Shown here: positions 37,570-46,167 of the stretch, piece after piece
Position numbering within the stretch: position 1 is the stretch's first letter
Layout of the letters: each line of letters opens with the position of its first letter
NCBI RefSeq assembly: GCF_022870865.1
Contig: NZ_CP091508.1
Location: forward strand, 806,001-870,000
Reading direction: 5' to 3'
DNA length: 64,000 nt
DNA from: Uruburuella testudinis
GTDB lineage: Bacteria; Pseudomonadota; Gammaproteobacteria; Burkholderiales; Neisseriaceae
The notes under the pieces: generated by a model
Database searches by the model: none
What the model was told of the DNA's origin: nothing
Seen by the model: the letters and a program-made list of their open reading frames with translations, nothing else
Program-made: the position numbers and the translations under genes

Positions 37570-38067
37570 ATGAACACAAGCCAAGAATTTGCCACCGCCG
37601 ATTTAATCGACATCGCCCCCGACACCCCGTCGTGCGAAACGCAATTTCGCCGTTTCGGGCGCCGGCAGAAATTTTGCGGCAGAATCCGCACGGTAAAATG
37701 CGACCGCGACAACGGGCTGATTAAGCAATTGATGAACAGCCATTCCGACGGCGAAGTGTTGGTGATCGACGGCGGCGGTTCGCTTTACAGCGCGCTGATG
37801 GGCGATTTGATTGCAGGCGCCGGTGCGGCCAACGGCTGGGCGGGCGCAGTGATTTACGGTGTGATCCGCGACAGTGAAGCCATCAATACCATGGATTTCG
37901 GCGTCAAAGCGCTCGGCAGCAACCCGCGAAAAAGCGGTAAAACCGGCGCGGGCGAAACCGACATCACCGTATCGTTCGGCGGCGTGGATTTTGTACCCGG
38001 CCATTATCTTTACAGCGATGCCGACGGTGTGCTGGTGTCGGCTGCCCCGTTTGATTTAGAGGACTAA
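37570..38067 (+). CDS. rraA: RraA-family protein (RNase E inhibitor-like)
   Basis: 165 aa. It has the RraA fold with VLVIDGGGSLYSALMGDLIA (about 58-77) and GWAGAVIYGVIRDSEAI (about 83-99). In E. coli RraA inhibits RNase E; many relatives are instead aldolases of the HMG/CHA type, so the activity is open. ATG 37570 is preferred because GAAGGAG lies eight bases upstream. The osmC-like gene starts 2 bp after the stop codon, implying an operon. Confidence 0.85.
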   Translation: MNTSQEFATADLIDIAPDTPSCETQFRRFGRRQKFCGRIRTVKCDRDNGLIKQLMNSHSDGEVLVIDGGGSLYSALMGDLIAGAGAANGWAGAVIYGVIRDSEAINTMDFGVKALGSNPRKSGKTGAGETDITVSFGGVDFVPGHYLYSDADGVLVSAAPFDLED

Positions 38068-38069
38068 AC

Positions 38070-38486
38070 ATGCAAGTTACATCAAAATGGCTCGACAATA
38101 TGTGTTTCGTCGCCACTACCGAATCCGGCCACAGCGTGGTCATGGAAGGCTCGGCCGCAGAGGGCGGCGTGAAGCGCGGCCCCAGCCCGATGGAAATGCT
38201 GCTCTTGGGCGTGGCCGGCTGCTCCAGCATCGATGTGGTGCTGATTGCCGAAAAACAGCGCCAGCAAGTGGTTGATTGCCAAGCTACCGTTACCGCCAAA
38301 CGCGCGGAGACCACGCCGAAAGTGTTTACCGATATCCATATCCATTTCAAGGTAATCGGCCATGATTTGAAAGAGGCTGCGATTGAAAAAGCGGTGCAGA
38401 TGTCGGCCGAGAAATATTGCTCGGCATCGATTATGCTCGGCAAAGCAGCCAATATTACCCATAGCTTTGAAGTGGCGCCGGCCTGA
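38070..38486 (+). CDS. OsmC-family peroxidase/redox protein
   Basis: 138 aa. It has the two conserved cysteines of the OsmC/Ohr superfamily, in VAGCSSIDVVLI (about 50) and AEKYCSASIML (about 114), plus GPSPMEMLL. It resembles the YhfA-type OsmC group more than Ohr. It probably reduces hydroperoxides, but the substrate is unknown. It is co-transcribed with rraA. Confidence 0.85.
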   Translation: MQVTSKWLDNMCFVATTESGHSVVMEGSAAEGGVKRGPSPMEMLLLGVAGCSSIDVVLIAEKQRQQVVDCQATVTAKRAETTPKVFTDIHIHFKVIGHDLKEAAIEKAVQMSAEKYCSASIMLGKAANITHSFEVAPA

Positions 38487-39078
38487 TGGCGATAGCCGTT
38501 AAATTGAATCATCCTGCTTCATTGTTTTGCCTTACCATACATATGGCCGGCAGCATCTTCTGCCCGCCGCGCCGTATGGCGATTCAGCTGAGCGGCTGTA
38601 TATATGGGTAAAACGTTGGCAAAAGCTGTCGGCCGCATGCGCATAATGGCGCCGGCGGTGTTATAATATAACAAAGATAGGCTGCTGCCAGTCGGTTAAG
38701 ATTTGATTAGGCCGTCTGAAAAACGAAGGATAGGGAAGCGCCAAGCCGGCCATCGGTAATATTGATGACAGTTTGCTTGACCGCCGTACCGGTTGATTGT
38801 GATGAATGGAAATAAGCCGAACGGCTATATTTTGTTTTATTTTATCAATTTGCTTTATAATGTATGGTAAAGCGGCAAGCGTGGTTCGGGCGTGTTTTTA
38901 ACCGGCATCATGATGTGGCAAGTTGCAGAAAGCGCCGTAAAATGATGGCAAAACCAGTGAAGCAGGCTGCCTATCCGCTATAATGCAGGAATTTCCGATT
39001 GCGCATCTGCCGTAATCGCCGCATGCCGAAAAAGATAATGATGACAGCAAAAGCCGTTTACCCGGCAGAATGATATTT
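38487..39078. other. osmC-GntR intergenic region
   Basis: 592 bp. One uptake sequence at 38709-38720. No inverted-repeat element of families A-D and no gene were recognised, apart from AT-rich promoter-like text (TTATAATATAAC near 38660; TTTATAATGTATGG near 38853). Confidence 0.5.
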
Positions 39079-39783
39079 ATGGAAAATACGATAGAGAACA
39101 GCCCAGTGGAAGCCCCGACCGCATCTTCCATGATTACTGAAGAGCGCCACGATTCGGAGCTTTTTCGCGTGTATGCCGCCATTTTGGATGCCATCACCGA
39201 CCGTGTGCTGCTGCCCGGTAAAAAATTGACCGAATCCGATTTGTGCCGCCAGATGGCCTGCTCGCGCAGCACCGTGCGCGGCGCATTGTCGCTGTTGGCG
39301 CACGACAGAATCGTTGATTTGCAGCCCAACCGCGGCGCATTTGTGCATGTGCCCGATGCCAAAGAAACCAAGGATGTGTATGAAATGCGCATCGCTTTGG
39401 AAGAAATGGTTATGGATATGCTGCTTGATTTGCCCGATCTGCCCCAACGGCTCGCGCCGCTGTATGAGATGATTGAAAAAGAAAAAATCGCTTTCGAGCA
39501 GGGCGACCGTGTCGGTTGGGTGCGCTTGGTGAATGCGTTCCACGTTGAGCTGGTGCGCTTGTTGGATAATGATGTGTTGCTGGAAACCATGAATACATTG
39601 TGTGCCCGCTCATCTTTAATGATTGCGGTGTTCGACAAACCTGTGCGCCGCAACGGCTCTTACGACGAGCACAAAGAAATTCTGGATTTGCTCAGCGAAG
39701 GCAAGCGCGCGCGGGTGTGCAAGATGATGCGCCGGCATTTGGGCGGCTGTCAGGAGCGGCTTAACCAGCAATTTGCCGGTTAG
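39079..39783 (+). CDS. GntR-family (FadR/FCD) transcriptional regulator
   Basis: 234 aa from ATG 39079 (frame open from 39070). The winged helix lies at about 35-85 (LTESDLCRQMACSRSTVRGALSLL in two pieces), followed by an FCD ligand domain of helices (about 95-225) with the metal-binding Asp/His pattern (NAFHVELV). FCD regulators usually respond to organic acids. Its target is unknown; no neighbour on its own strand is an obvious partner. The Neisseria regulator GdhR is of this type, but I cannot confirm identity. Confidence 0.8.
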   Translation: MENTIENSPVEAPTASSMITEERHDSELFRVYAAILDAITDRVLLPGKKLTESDLCRQMACSRSTVRGALSLLAHDRIVDLQPNRGAFVHVPDAKETKDVYEMRIALEEMVMDMLLDLPDLPQRLAPLYEMIEKEKIAFEQGDRVGWVRLVNAFHVELVRLLDNDVLLETMNTLCARSSLMIAVFDKPVRRNGSYDEHKEILDLLSEGKRARVCKMMRRHLGGCQERLNQQFAG

Positions 39784-39838
39784 GCAGGTTTTTCCTTCCC
39801 CATTCCGGCGCAGGTCGGAATGGCCGTGCAGGAATAAC

Positions 39839-39874
39839 GGTTATCTATATCTATAGGTTATCTATAATAGGTTA
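39839..39874 (+). repeat. Short tandem repeat GGTTATCTATA x3
   Basis: Three imperfect copies of GGTTATCTATA separated by TCTATA or ATA, directly after the GntR gene and before its terminator. Confidence 0.7.
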
Positions 39875-39886
39875 TCTATAAAAGAA

Positions 39887-39926
39887 AAGGCCGTCTGAAA
39901 CTGTTTTGCAGTTTCAGACGGCCTGA
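39887..39926. terminator. GntR gene terminator
   Basis: AGGCCGTCTGAAACTG and CAGTTTCAGACGGCCT around TTTTG: a 16-bp stem. Confidence 0.8.
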
Positions 39927-40058
39927 TTGTTTGTGTGTGTTTGGGTATAACCGACTGTGGCGGCGGCTCTTCATGAATCTTCTGAAGAAGGGGTGTGAAG
40001 CGCTAAGTTCACCGCCCTTCTCAGTATGGCCGCCGGTTTGCGGTTTTGCCCGCTTTTT

Positions 40059-41507
40059 TTAGTCGCCGGGGCACTCGGAGCAGTCGATCGGGGCTGCGTG
40101 GCCGAGTTTGAGTTTGCTGTTGACATCGCGCAGGGCGGTGCGCAGGCCTTCTTCAATCACGGGATGGTAGAAAGGCATATCCAGCATTTCGGCAATGGTC
40201 ATCTTTTGCTGGTGCGCCCAGGCCAGCAGGTGTGCCAGATGCTCGGCGGCGGGGCCGACGATTTCTGCGCCGATAAACAGCCCGGTGCCTTGTTCGGCAT
40301 ACACGCGCATATGGCCTTGGTTGACCAGCATCACGCGGCTGCGGCCTTGGTTGCGGAACGATACTTCGCCGATGGCCACGCATTCCATGTTTTTATAGCG
40401 CTCCTGAACCTGAGCAAACTTCAAGCCGATGGCGGCAATTTGCGGGCTGGTAAAGACCACGCCGATGGTGCTGCGGCGCAGGCCGTTGCTGATGGCAGGG
40501 TAGGCGCCTGCATTTTCACCGGCAATTTTCCCCTGATCGCTAGCTTCGTGCAGCAGCGGCAGTTGGTTGGAAGCATCGCCTGCAATAAAGATGTGGGGAA
40601 TGCTGGTCTGCATGGTGAGCGGATTGGCTTTGGGCACGCCGCGCTCGTCACGTTCGATATTGAGGTTGTCCAAGCCGATGTTGTCGGTATTGGGTTTGCG
40701 GCCGACGGCGGCCAGCAGGTAATCGGCGGTAAAGCTGCCGCTTTCTCCTGCTTCAGACCATTGCACCTCCACTTTGCCTTCGCTGTTGAGCTTGACTTCG
40801 GTTTTGGCATCGAGATTCATGGCAAGTTCTTCGCCGAATACGGCTTTGGCTTCTTTCAACACTACCGGGTCTGAAATGCCGCCGAGCATGCCGCCCAAGC
40901 CGAAGATATGCACTCTGACGCCTAAGCGGTGCAAGGCTTGACCCAGCTCCAGACCGATAACGCCGGGGCCGAACACGGCCACGCTCTCGGGCAGAGTGTT
41001 CCATGAAAACACATCGTCGTTGATAATCAGCTTGTCGCCGAGGCTCTGCCATTGCGGCAGAATCACGGGGCGCGAGCCGGTGGCAATCACAATGCGATCG
41101 GCTTTGATTTGGGTGTGGTCATCGATTTGAACGGTGTGTTCGTCGATGAATTTGGCGGCGCCCATGATGCGTTTGTCGGCAGGCCATTCTTCGACATCGC
41201 TGATGACAAAGCCGACAAAACGGTCGCGTTCGGATTTTACGCGGTTCATCACTTCTTCGCCGTTGACTTCAATGCTGTTTTTATCCAAGTGGATGCCGAA
41301 AGGATCGGTGTGCAGGGCATGGTGGCGGGCTTCGGCCGCTGCGATCAGCAGTTTGGAAGGCATGCAGCCGACGCGGGCGCAAGTGGTGCCGAAGACATCG
41401 CTTTCAATCAGGTAAACATTGTCGGTGTGCTGCCGGGCGGTGCGGAAGGCGCCCATGCCGGCAGTGCCGCCGCCAATCACAACAACATCGGCTTGAATTT
41501 GTTTCAT
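40059..41507 (-). CDS. Dihydrolipoamide-dehydrogenase-like disulfide reductase
   Basis: 482 aa, class I pyridine nucleotide-disulfide oxidoreductase. FAD motif VVIGGGTAGMG (10-20), redox disulfide TTCARVGCMPSK (CX4C, about 41-52), the NAD(P) segment VFGPGVIGLELG, the second FAD motif FIAGDA and the acid-base pair FYHPVIEEG are all present. The usual CLNVGC is CARVGC here, and there is a C-terminal CSECPGD with two extra cysteines. No lipoyl domain or E2 gene is adjacent. Instead it lies beside a peroxiredoxin-glutaredoxin fusion, so its substrate may be a low-molecular-weight thiol. Confidence 0.85.
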   Translation of the reverse strand: MKQIQADVVVIGGGTAGMGAFRTARQHTDNVYLIESDVFGTTCARVGCMPSKLLIAAAEARHHALHTDPFGIHLDKNSIEVNGEEVMNRVKSERDRFVGFVISDVEEWPADKRIMGAAKFIDEHTVQIDDHTQIKADRIVIATGSRPVILPQWQSLGDKLIINDDVFSWNTLPESVAVFGPGVIGLELGQALHRLGVRVHIFGLGGMLGGISDPVVLKEAKAVFGEELAMNLDAKTEVKLNSEGKVEVQWSEAGESGSFTADYLLAAVGRKPNTDNIGLDNLNIERDERGVPKANPLTMQTSIPHIFIAGDASNQLPLLHEASDQGKIAGENAGAYPAISNGLRRSTIGVVFTSPQIAAIGLKFAQVQERYKNMECVAIGEVSFRNQGRSRVMLVNQGHMRVYAEQGTGLFIGAEIVGPAAEHLAHLLAWAHQQKMTIAEMLDMPFYHPVIEEGLRTALRDVNSKLKLGHAAPIDCSECPGD

Positions 41508-41862
41508 ATGTTTTCCTTTTCCGGCAGACTGAAACGGTTTCAGACGGCCTGTGCATTTGTTTATGGGTTTGCTTCAGATTTCGGGTCGGAAGCGGGGATG
41601 GAGGCGGCAAGCGCTTTGAAATTTTCGATAACCAAGTGTTTGCCTGCAATACCCGTTGCAAAAGTCAGCTAATCAGACAGTATAGTCATATACGGCAAGG
41701 TGAGCCAACGCGGTCGGGTTATTTTTGTGAATGGGTGTAATGTTAAAACAGAGTTATTCAGGCAGTGCAAATCATGCGACAGACACTGCCTGAATAACCC
41801 CGGAGTTATTCAGGCGGACGGCGTAAAACGCCATCCGGATTTTCGCTTTAACGGCGATAGAA
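41508..41862. other. Gap between the reductase and the Prx-Grx gene
   Basis: Holds one uptake sequence (41538-41549), a half family B element (41695-41741, ending TTATTTTTGTGAATGGGTG) and the long hairpin at 41751-41799. No gene was recognised. Confidence 0.5.
41751..41799. terminator. Long hairpin downstream of the Prx-Grx gene
   Basis: GTTATTCAGGCAGTG (41752-41766) and its exact complement CACTGCCTGAATAAC (41784-41798) with a 17-nt loop; 15-bp perfect stem. A third GTTATTCAGGC follows at 41805-41815. The position fits a terminator for the minus-strand gene, though there is no strong T run. Confidence 0.5.
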
Positions 41863-42600
41863 TCAGTTTTGAGCCAGGTAGGTTTCGAGCTCTTCGCTGC
41901 CGCCGATGTATTTGCCGCCGATAAACACTTGCGGAGCGGTGACTTTACCGGTGATGGCGCGTACAGATACCACGCTGGCATCTTTGCCCAATACGATTTC
42001 TTCAAATGCCAGGCCTTTGTCTTGCAGCGATTTTTTGGCTTTGGCGCAGAATTGGCAGCCCGGTTTGGTGAAAATAGCGATGGATTCTTGCGGTTTCCAT
42101 TCGGGCGCTACGTATTTCAGCATGGTGTCGGCATCAGAAACTTCAAAGGGGTCGCCTTCTTTTTCCGGCTCGATAAACATTTTTTCTACAACGCCGTCGT
42201 TAACCAGCATAGAGTAGCGCCATGAGCGTTTGCCGAAGCCGAGGTCGTTTTTGTCGACCAGCATGCCCATGCCTTCGGTGAATTCGCAGTTGCCGTCGGG
42301 AATCATGGTGATGTTGTCAGATTCTTCGTCGGCAGCCCAGGCGTTCATCACGAAAGTGTCGTTTACAGACACACACAAAATGTCGTCTACACCGTTTTCT
42401 TTGAATGCTTTAGCCAGCTCGTTGTAACGCGGCAGGTGGCTTGAAGAGCAGGTGGGGGTGAAAGCGCCCGGCAGAGAGAATACAACGACTTTTTTGCCTT
42501 TAAACAATTCGTCGGTGGTCACGTCTTTCCAAGTATCGCCGACGCGGGTGTGGAAAGTGCAGTTCGGTACTTGTTGACCGGTACGATCTACTAAAGCCAT
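41863..42600 (-). CDS. Peroxiredoxin-glutaredoxin fusion protein
   Basis: 245 aa. The N-terminal Prx5-type peroxiredoxin (about 1-165) has the peroxidatic cysteine in [13 protein letters not shown] (about 50). The C-terminal glutaredoxin (about 172-245) has the CQFC redox motif and TAPQVFIGG. Such hybrids (known in Haemophilus and Neisseria) reduce peroxides with glutathione through their own Grx domain. The disulfide reductase downstream on the same strand, 355 bp away, may close the cycle. Confidence 0.93.
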   Translation of the reverse strand: MALVDRTGQQVPNCTFHTRVGDTWKDVTTDELFKGKKVVVFSLPGAFTPTCSSSHLPRYNELAKAFKENGVDDILCVSVNDTFVMNAWAADEESDNITMIPDGNCEFTEGMGMLVDKNDLGFGKRSWRYSMLVNDGVVEKMFIEPEKEGDPFEVSDADTMLKYVAPEWKPQESIAIFTKPGCQFCAKAKKSLQDKGLAFEEIVLGKDASVVSVRAITGKVTAPQVFIGGKYIGGSEELETYLAQN

Positions 42601-42881
42601 GTTTCATACTCCTATGTGGGTTTTAAGGGTTACATCAGAATTGATGCAGACATTATATGCCTGCTCTTCCAATTTGTATAATTTATAGTTCAAATAATAT
42701 TAATTATAAAAAACTATTTAATAAAATCTGCTGTTCAAATCATATAGTGACGTTTGTTGCAAAAACCAAGGGGTTTACCCGATTTTACGGTATTCAGACG
42801 GCTTCTGAATGGCGGCGGCATTTTGCTTGGCCGCTGTCTGCATCGTTATGGGCAAAATACCCCGCCGGCCGAACGGTTGGG
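42601..42881. other. Promoter region of the Prx-Grx gene
   Basis: 281 bp, AT-rich at 42650-42730. One partial uptake sequence at 42793-42802. No operator was recognised. Confidence 0.4.
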
Positions 42882-43706
42882 TTATGAGTGTGCGGCCGGC
42901 TGTATGCCCGAGTCTTCAGAAGGATAGCCTTTGTTGAGCGGGCTGTCTTCCATCACTTTGGTGCGGACAAACTGCTCGGCGATATCTTTTAAGCCGTAGC
43001 GGTCTTTTTGGGGGTGTTCGGCAGGCACCAGCGGCTCAGCGAAATCGATACGGATATGGATTTCGGGCATGGATACGATGCGCCATAATGATTTAAACAG
43101 ATTCATACTACCGGCGTATGACGGCTCGGTGGTGCGTTGGCCTGTGTGGTCGTAATAGCGCAGCGAAATGGCTTGAATCGGCGCGCTGCTGTCGATGGCC
43201 GCCTGAAACAGGGCGGCTTTGAAGGGCAGCACGTCAATGCCTAAAGAGGTTTTGGCTTCGGGGAAAAAGCTCACGTTCATGCCTTGCTGCAAGGCGGTGG
43301 AAATGGCGGCATTGGTGCGGCCGACATCTTTGCGGGCATTGCGGTTGATGAATACGGTGCCGGCGTTTTTGCCCATTTTGCCCAACACCGGCCAATCGCG
43401 GATTTCTTGCTTGGCGATAAAGCTGCTCGGATAGAGGGCGCTCATGGCGAAAATATCCAGCCAGGATACGTGATTGGACACCACCAACGTGCCATTAACG
43501 CTGCGGTGGGAAGGCGGGGCGGCCACATCCAGTTTGATGCCCAGCGCCTGTAAGGCGCCGCTGCCCAGTGTGGTCAGGGCGCGGTTGCGTTGTTCATCAT
43601 TGCGCCCGTCGATGCTGCGCAGGTCGCGCCCGGTGCGGAAAAGCCAGGCAGCCATGCGGGCCAGGCGGAGGAATCGTGTTGAAAGGGGGGCTTTTTGTGC
43701 GGACAT
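42882..43706 (-). CDS. 1-acyl-sn-glycerol-3-phosphate acyltransferase-like (PlsC family)
   Basis: 274 aa. The acyltransferase box NHVSWLD (HX4D, about 78-84), FIAKQEIRDWP, FINRNARK and FFPEAKTSLG (variant of FPEGTRS) appear in order. It would acylate lysophosphatidic acid in phospholipid synthesis at the inner membrane. Neisseria has two such enzymes (NlaA, NlaB); which one this is cannot be decided here. The C-terminus is hydrophilic. Confidence 0.83.
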   Translation of the reverse strand: MSAQKAPLSTRFLRLARMAAWLFRTGRDLRSIDGRNDEQRNRALTTLGSGALQALGIKLDVAAPPSHRSVNGTLVVSNHVSWLDIFAMSALYPSSFIAKQEIRDWPVLGKMGKNAGTVFINRNARKDVGRTNAAISTALQQGMNVSFFPEAKTSLGIDVLPFKAALFQAAIDSSAPIQAISLRYYDHTGQRTTEPSYAGSMNLFKSLWRIVSMPEIHIRIDFAEPLVPAEHPQKDRYGLKDIAEQFVRTKVMEDSPLNKGYPSEDSGIQPAAHS

Positions 43707-43788
43707 GCGGTGCTTTGAAATTAGGATTTTTAATCTAATCGTGCATTATATTACAACTGCCGGCGGCCTGCTGTTAAAGAATATGAAA

Positions 43789-44616
43789 CTATTTTTGGCA
43801 ATGGCGGCAGTAAAATGTGCCGCGCTGGCCGATGGTTTCTTTATGAATCAATTGGCCGCATTGCGGGCAGGGCTGATTGTGGCGGCCGTAAACATTGTAT
43901 TCCTGTTGGAAATAGCCGCTTTGGCCGTCGCTGTTGACAAAGTCGCGCAAGGTGCTGCCGCCGGTGGCAATGGCACGTTGTAACACGGCCTGTATGGTTT
44001 CGACAAGCCGTGCGCATTCTTTGCGGGTGACTTGATTGGCGGCGCGTTTGGGCGAAATGCCGGCTGCAAACAGGCTCTCGTTGGCATAAATATTGCCCAC
44101 ACCGACCACCACGGCATTGTCCATCAGGGCGGGTTTGACGGCGCGTTTTTGTTTGTGCAGTTTTTCATACAGATAAGCGGCGTTGAATGCTGCCGATAAA
44201 GGCTCGGGGCCCAGCGCGGCCAGCAGCGGATGGTGTTCGGCGGCGCCTGCAAACCACAGCACGGCACCGAAGCGGCGCGGGTCGTGGTAGCGCAGCAAAG
44301 TGCCGTCGGTAAAGGCTATATCGATATGGTCGTGCTTGCCCGGCAGGGCAATGCGTTCGTCGCCGGCGGTAAAAATACGCAGGCTGCCCGACATGCCCAA
44401 ATGAATCAACAGCAGGCCGGTGTTAAAGCGGATCAGCAGATATTTGGCGCGGCGGCTGCATTCGAGCACGGTTTGGCCTTGAAGGGCGGCAGCCAGTGTC
44501 GGCGGCACCGGCCAGCGCAATTTGGGCTGTCGGATGGCGGTGTCGGCAATGGTTTTACCGCTGATGTGCGGGCTGATGCCGCGCAGGGTGGTTTCGACTT
44601 CGGGTAGTTCGGGCAT
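43789..44616 (-). CDS. mutM: Formamidopyrimidine-DNA glycosylase
   Basis: 275 aa. It removes 8-oxoguanine and FaPy lesions. The start must be ATG 44616, because Pro2 of MPELPEVET is the catalytic nucleophile; upstream in-frame codons (to 44640) are not used. [19 protein letters not shown] and the C-terminal zinc finger CPQC...CRHC are intact. It is separated from the acyltransferase by 82 bp. Confidence 0.96.
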   Translation of the reverse strand: MPELPEVETTLRGISPHISGKTIADTAIRQPKLRWPVPPTLAAALQGQTVLECSRRAKYLLIRFNTGLLLIHLGMSGSLRIFTAGDERIALPGKHDHIDIAFTDGTLLRYHDPRRFGAVLWFAGAAEHHPLLAALGPEPLSAAFNAAYLYEKLHKQKRAVKPALMDNAVVVGVGNIYANESLFAAGISPKRAANQVTRKECARLVETIQAVLQRAIATGGSTLRDFVNSDGQSGYFQQEYNVYGRHNQPCPQCGQLIHKETIGQRGTFYCRHCQK

Positions 44617-44721
44617 AAGGGTTTCCAGCTCTGCCGGCATGCGGTAAATCGGCAGACCGGCAGGCTTTTCAATGTGGTTGGGATGATGGGGTAGATAAGG
44701 CTGTTTGGCTGTTTTTAAACT

Positions 44722-44762
44722 CAGGCCGTCTGAAAAACGGCATTATTTTTTCAGACGGCCTG
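44722..44762. terminator. Uptake-sequence hairpin after the Nudix gene
   Basis: CAGGCCGTCTGAAAAA and TTTTTCAGACGGCCTG. One arm includes the last codons (Ala-Val-stop) of the Nudix hydrolase gene. Confidence 0.7.
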
Positions 44763-45353
44763 CCTGTATTGGCGATACCGTTCGGCCAAATCATAGAGAA
44801 TCATAGCGGTCAGCCCCCAGATATCGTAATGCCGGTAAGGCAGCGCCGGCACATGGAGCGTGCGGCCGTTGTATTGAAATTCGCGGCGGGTGTAATTGCC
44901 CGAATGCAGGGCAAAATCGAGCGGCAGATAAAAGATTTCGGCCACTTCGCCGACATTGGCCTGTGTGTTCGGGTTGTAGGGGCACACGGCCGGCACGGGC
45001 GATACGGCATAGCCCGTCGGCGTGTAATAAGGCGGCAGTTGCGGAAAGGTTTGCCAGCGCTCGCAGCCGATGCCGGTTTCTTCGGCGGTTTCGCGCAGCG
45101 CGGTATGGATCAGGCTCAAATCTTGCGGATCGCGGCGCCCGCCGGCCAGGGCAATCTGGCCGGTGTGGTGGCGTAAGGTGTCGGCACGGCGGGTGAGCAG
45201 CAACTGCCATTGCCGGTGGCGGTAAACGGTGGCGAGCAACACGGCGGCTTCCCGCGGTTGCGGGGTGTCGAGTAAAAGATTGCGTTGTTCGCGCAGGGCG
45301 GTGGGGTAGCGGGCGGCATGCTGGAAAAAATGCACGAGTTCGGTATGGGTCAT
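44751..45353 (-). CDS. CoA pyrophosphatase-type Nudix hydrolase (NudL/YeaB-like)
   Basis: 200 aa from ATG 45353 (MTHTELVHFF). LLTRRADTLRHHTGQIALAGG is the CoA-specific motif preceding the Nudix box, which reads GGRRDPQ...LRETAEETG. It probably cleaves CoA or short acyl-CoAs to phosphopantetheine. An earlier in-frame ATG (45398) lies in sequence with no family match. The stop codon is inside an uptake sequence. Confidence 0.87.
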   Translation of the reverse strand: MTHTELVHFFQHAARYPTALREQRNLLLDTPQPREAAVLLATVYRHRQWQLLLTRRADTLRHHTGQIALAGGRRDPQDLSLIHTALRETAEETGIGCERWQTFPQLPPYYTPTGYAVSPVPAVCPYNPNTQANVGEVAEIFYLPLDFALHSGNYTRREFQYNGRTLHVPALPYRHYDIWGLTAMILYDLAERYRQYRQAV

Positions 45354-45385
45354 AGGCAAGCTGTGTGCAGATAATGTGCTTATGT

Positions 45386-45638
45386 TATACCAATTCAAAA
45401 AAGTAAGCGAACGGCTTAGGGGGTATCCTGACCATTCGATTTATAGGTGTATTTTGCCCCTGAAAACGCATCTGCTGCGTTAAAAAGCCTCGCAAGATGC
45501 CCAATCTTGCTGCGTTTTTTGCCTGGCATCTGTATTTTTATCACAAAAAATCTGAGTCATTCTGAATGGTCAGGACACCCTGGCATCAGCTTCTGCTTCC
45601 GGCTTGCTGCCGTGTTTGCTTACTTTTTGAATGGATAG
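45386..45638. repeat. Family B element split by a family A element
   Basis: Left end TATACCAATTCAAAAAAGTAAGCGAACGG (45386-45416) and right end GCTTGCTGCCGTG...GCTTACTTTTTGAATGGATA (to 45638) are the two ends of a Correia-like copy, with a complete family A element between them. Confidence 0.65.
45419..45580 (+). repeat. Fold-back element, family A (copy 7, type II right end)
   Basis: Left flank TA (45417-45418), right flank TG; GGGTATCC with two extra Gs and GGACACCC end. The right half has the CTTTTATCAC/TTCTGAATGG text... read as TATTTTTATCACAAAAAATC. Confidence 0.8.
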
Positions 45639-45640
45639 GA

Positions 45641-45677
45641 CCAAGGCCGTCTGAAAAATGTGTTCAGACGGCCTTGG
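45641..45677. terminator. Uptake-sequence inverted pair
   Basis: CCAAGGCCGTCTGAA and TTCAGACGGCCTTGG with a 7-nt loop, inside the 45.4-46.2-kb repeat mosaic. Confidence 0.6.
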
Positions 45678-45768
45678 CTTTTGCATAGCGGGTTTGCCGA
45701 TATATAGGCATGACTGCGGCGATACTTCACTGTACATGAGCGCCGGAAAGCATATTAACGAAATAGTC
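45678..45768. other. Unassigned stretch in the 45.4-46.2-kb repeat mosaic
   Basis: About 90 bp (GGTTTGCCGATATATAGGC ...) with no repeat family or gene recognised; it links the terminator pair to the next family B element. Confidence 0.4.
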
Positions 45769-45995
45769 ATACCCATTCGCAAAAGCAAGCAAGTGTCGGA
45801 TATTGGTATCCGACAAATGGTTCGATATTCTTGCGATTCCCAATGATTTTGGCCGTCTGAAACATGTCGGATTCGAGTATCCGACCTTGTATGGTGTATC
45901 GCGCGGGGTATGCTCACGAAAACCCTGTGCGTGTAAAGGCCGTCTGAAAAAATGTTTTCAGACGGCCTTGTGAGTTTACTTTTGTGAATGGGTAT
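45769..45995. repeat. Family B ends enclosing a family C repeat
   Basis: Left end ATACCCATTCGCAAAAGCAAGC, right end GTTTACTTTTGTGAATGGGTAT. Inside is a complete family C repeat (45796-45945: TCGGATATTGGTATCCGA ... CTCACGAAAACCCTGTGC plus uptake sequence) and an uptake-sequence hairpin (45936-45969). Confidence 0.65.
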
Positions 45996-46007
45996 CAGGA
46001 CACCCTA

Positions 46008-46167
46008 GGGTGTCCGGACCATTCGATTTACGGGTGTATTTTGCCCCTGAAAACGCATCTGCTGCGTTAAAAAACCTCGCAAGATGTCCAATCTTGCTGC
46101 GTTTTTTGCCTGGCATTTGCATTTTCAGGAACAAAAATCCCCTCATAAACAAATTGTCCGGACACCC
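46008..46167 (+). repeat. Fold-back element, family A (copy 8, 160 bp, best-preserved)
   Basis: GGGTGTCCGGAC ... GTCCGGACACCC, TA at 46006-46007 and 46168-46169. The terminal 12 bases are perfect inverted repeats. Immediately before it, CAGGACACCC (45996-46005) is a solo right end of another copy sharing the TA. The right TA plus terminal base form the thioesterase stop codon. Confidence 0.9.

Noticed and set aside
38640..38680. Possible promoter TTGGCA ... CATAAT upstream of the GntR gene
   Set aside because: Spacing is 20 bp and no gene follows closely; not supported enough to annotate.
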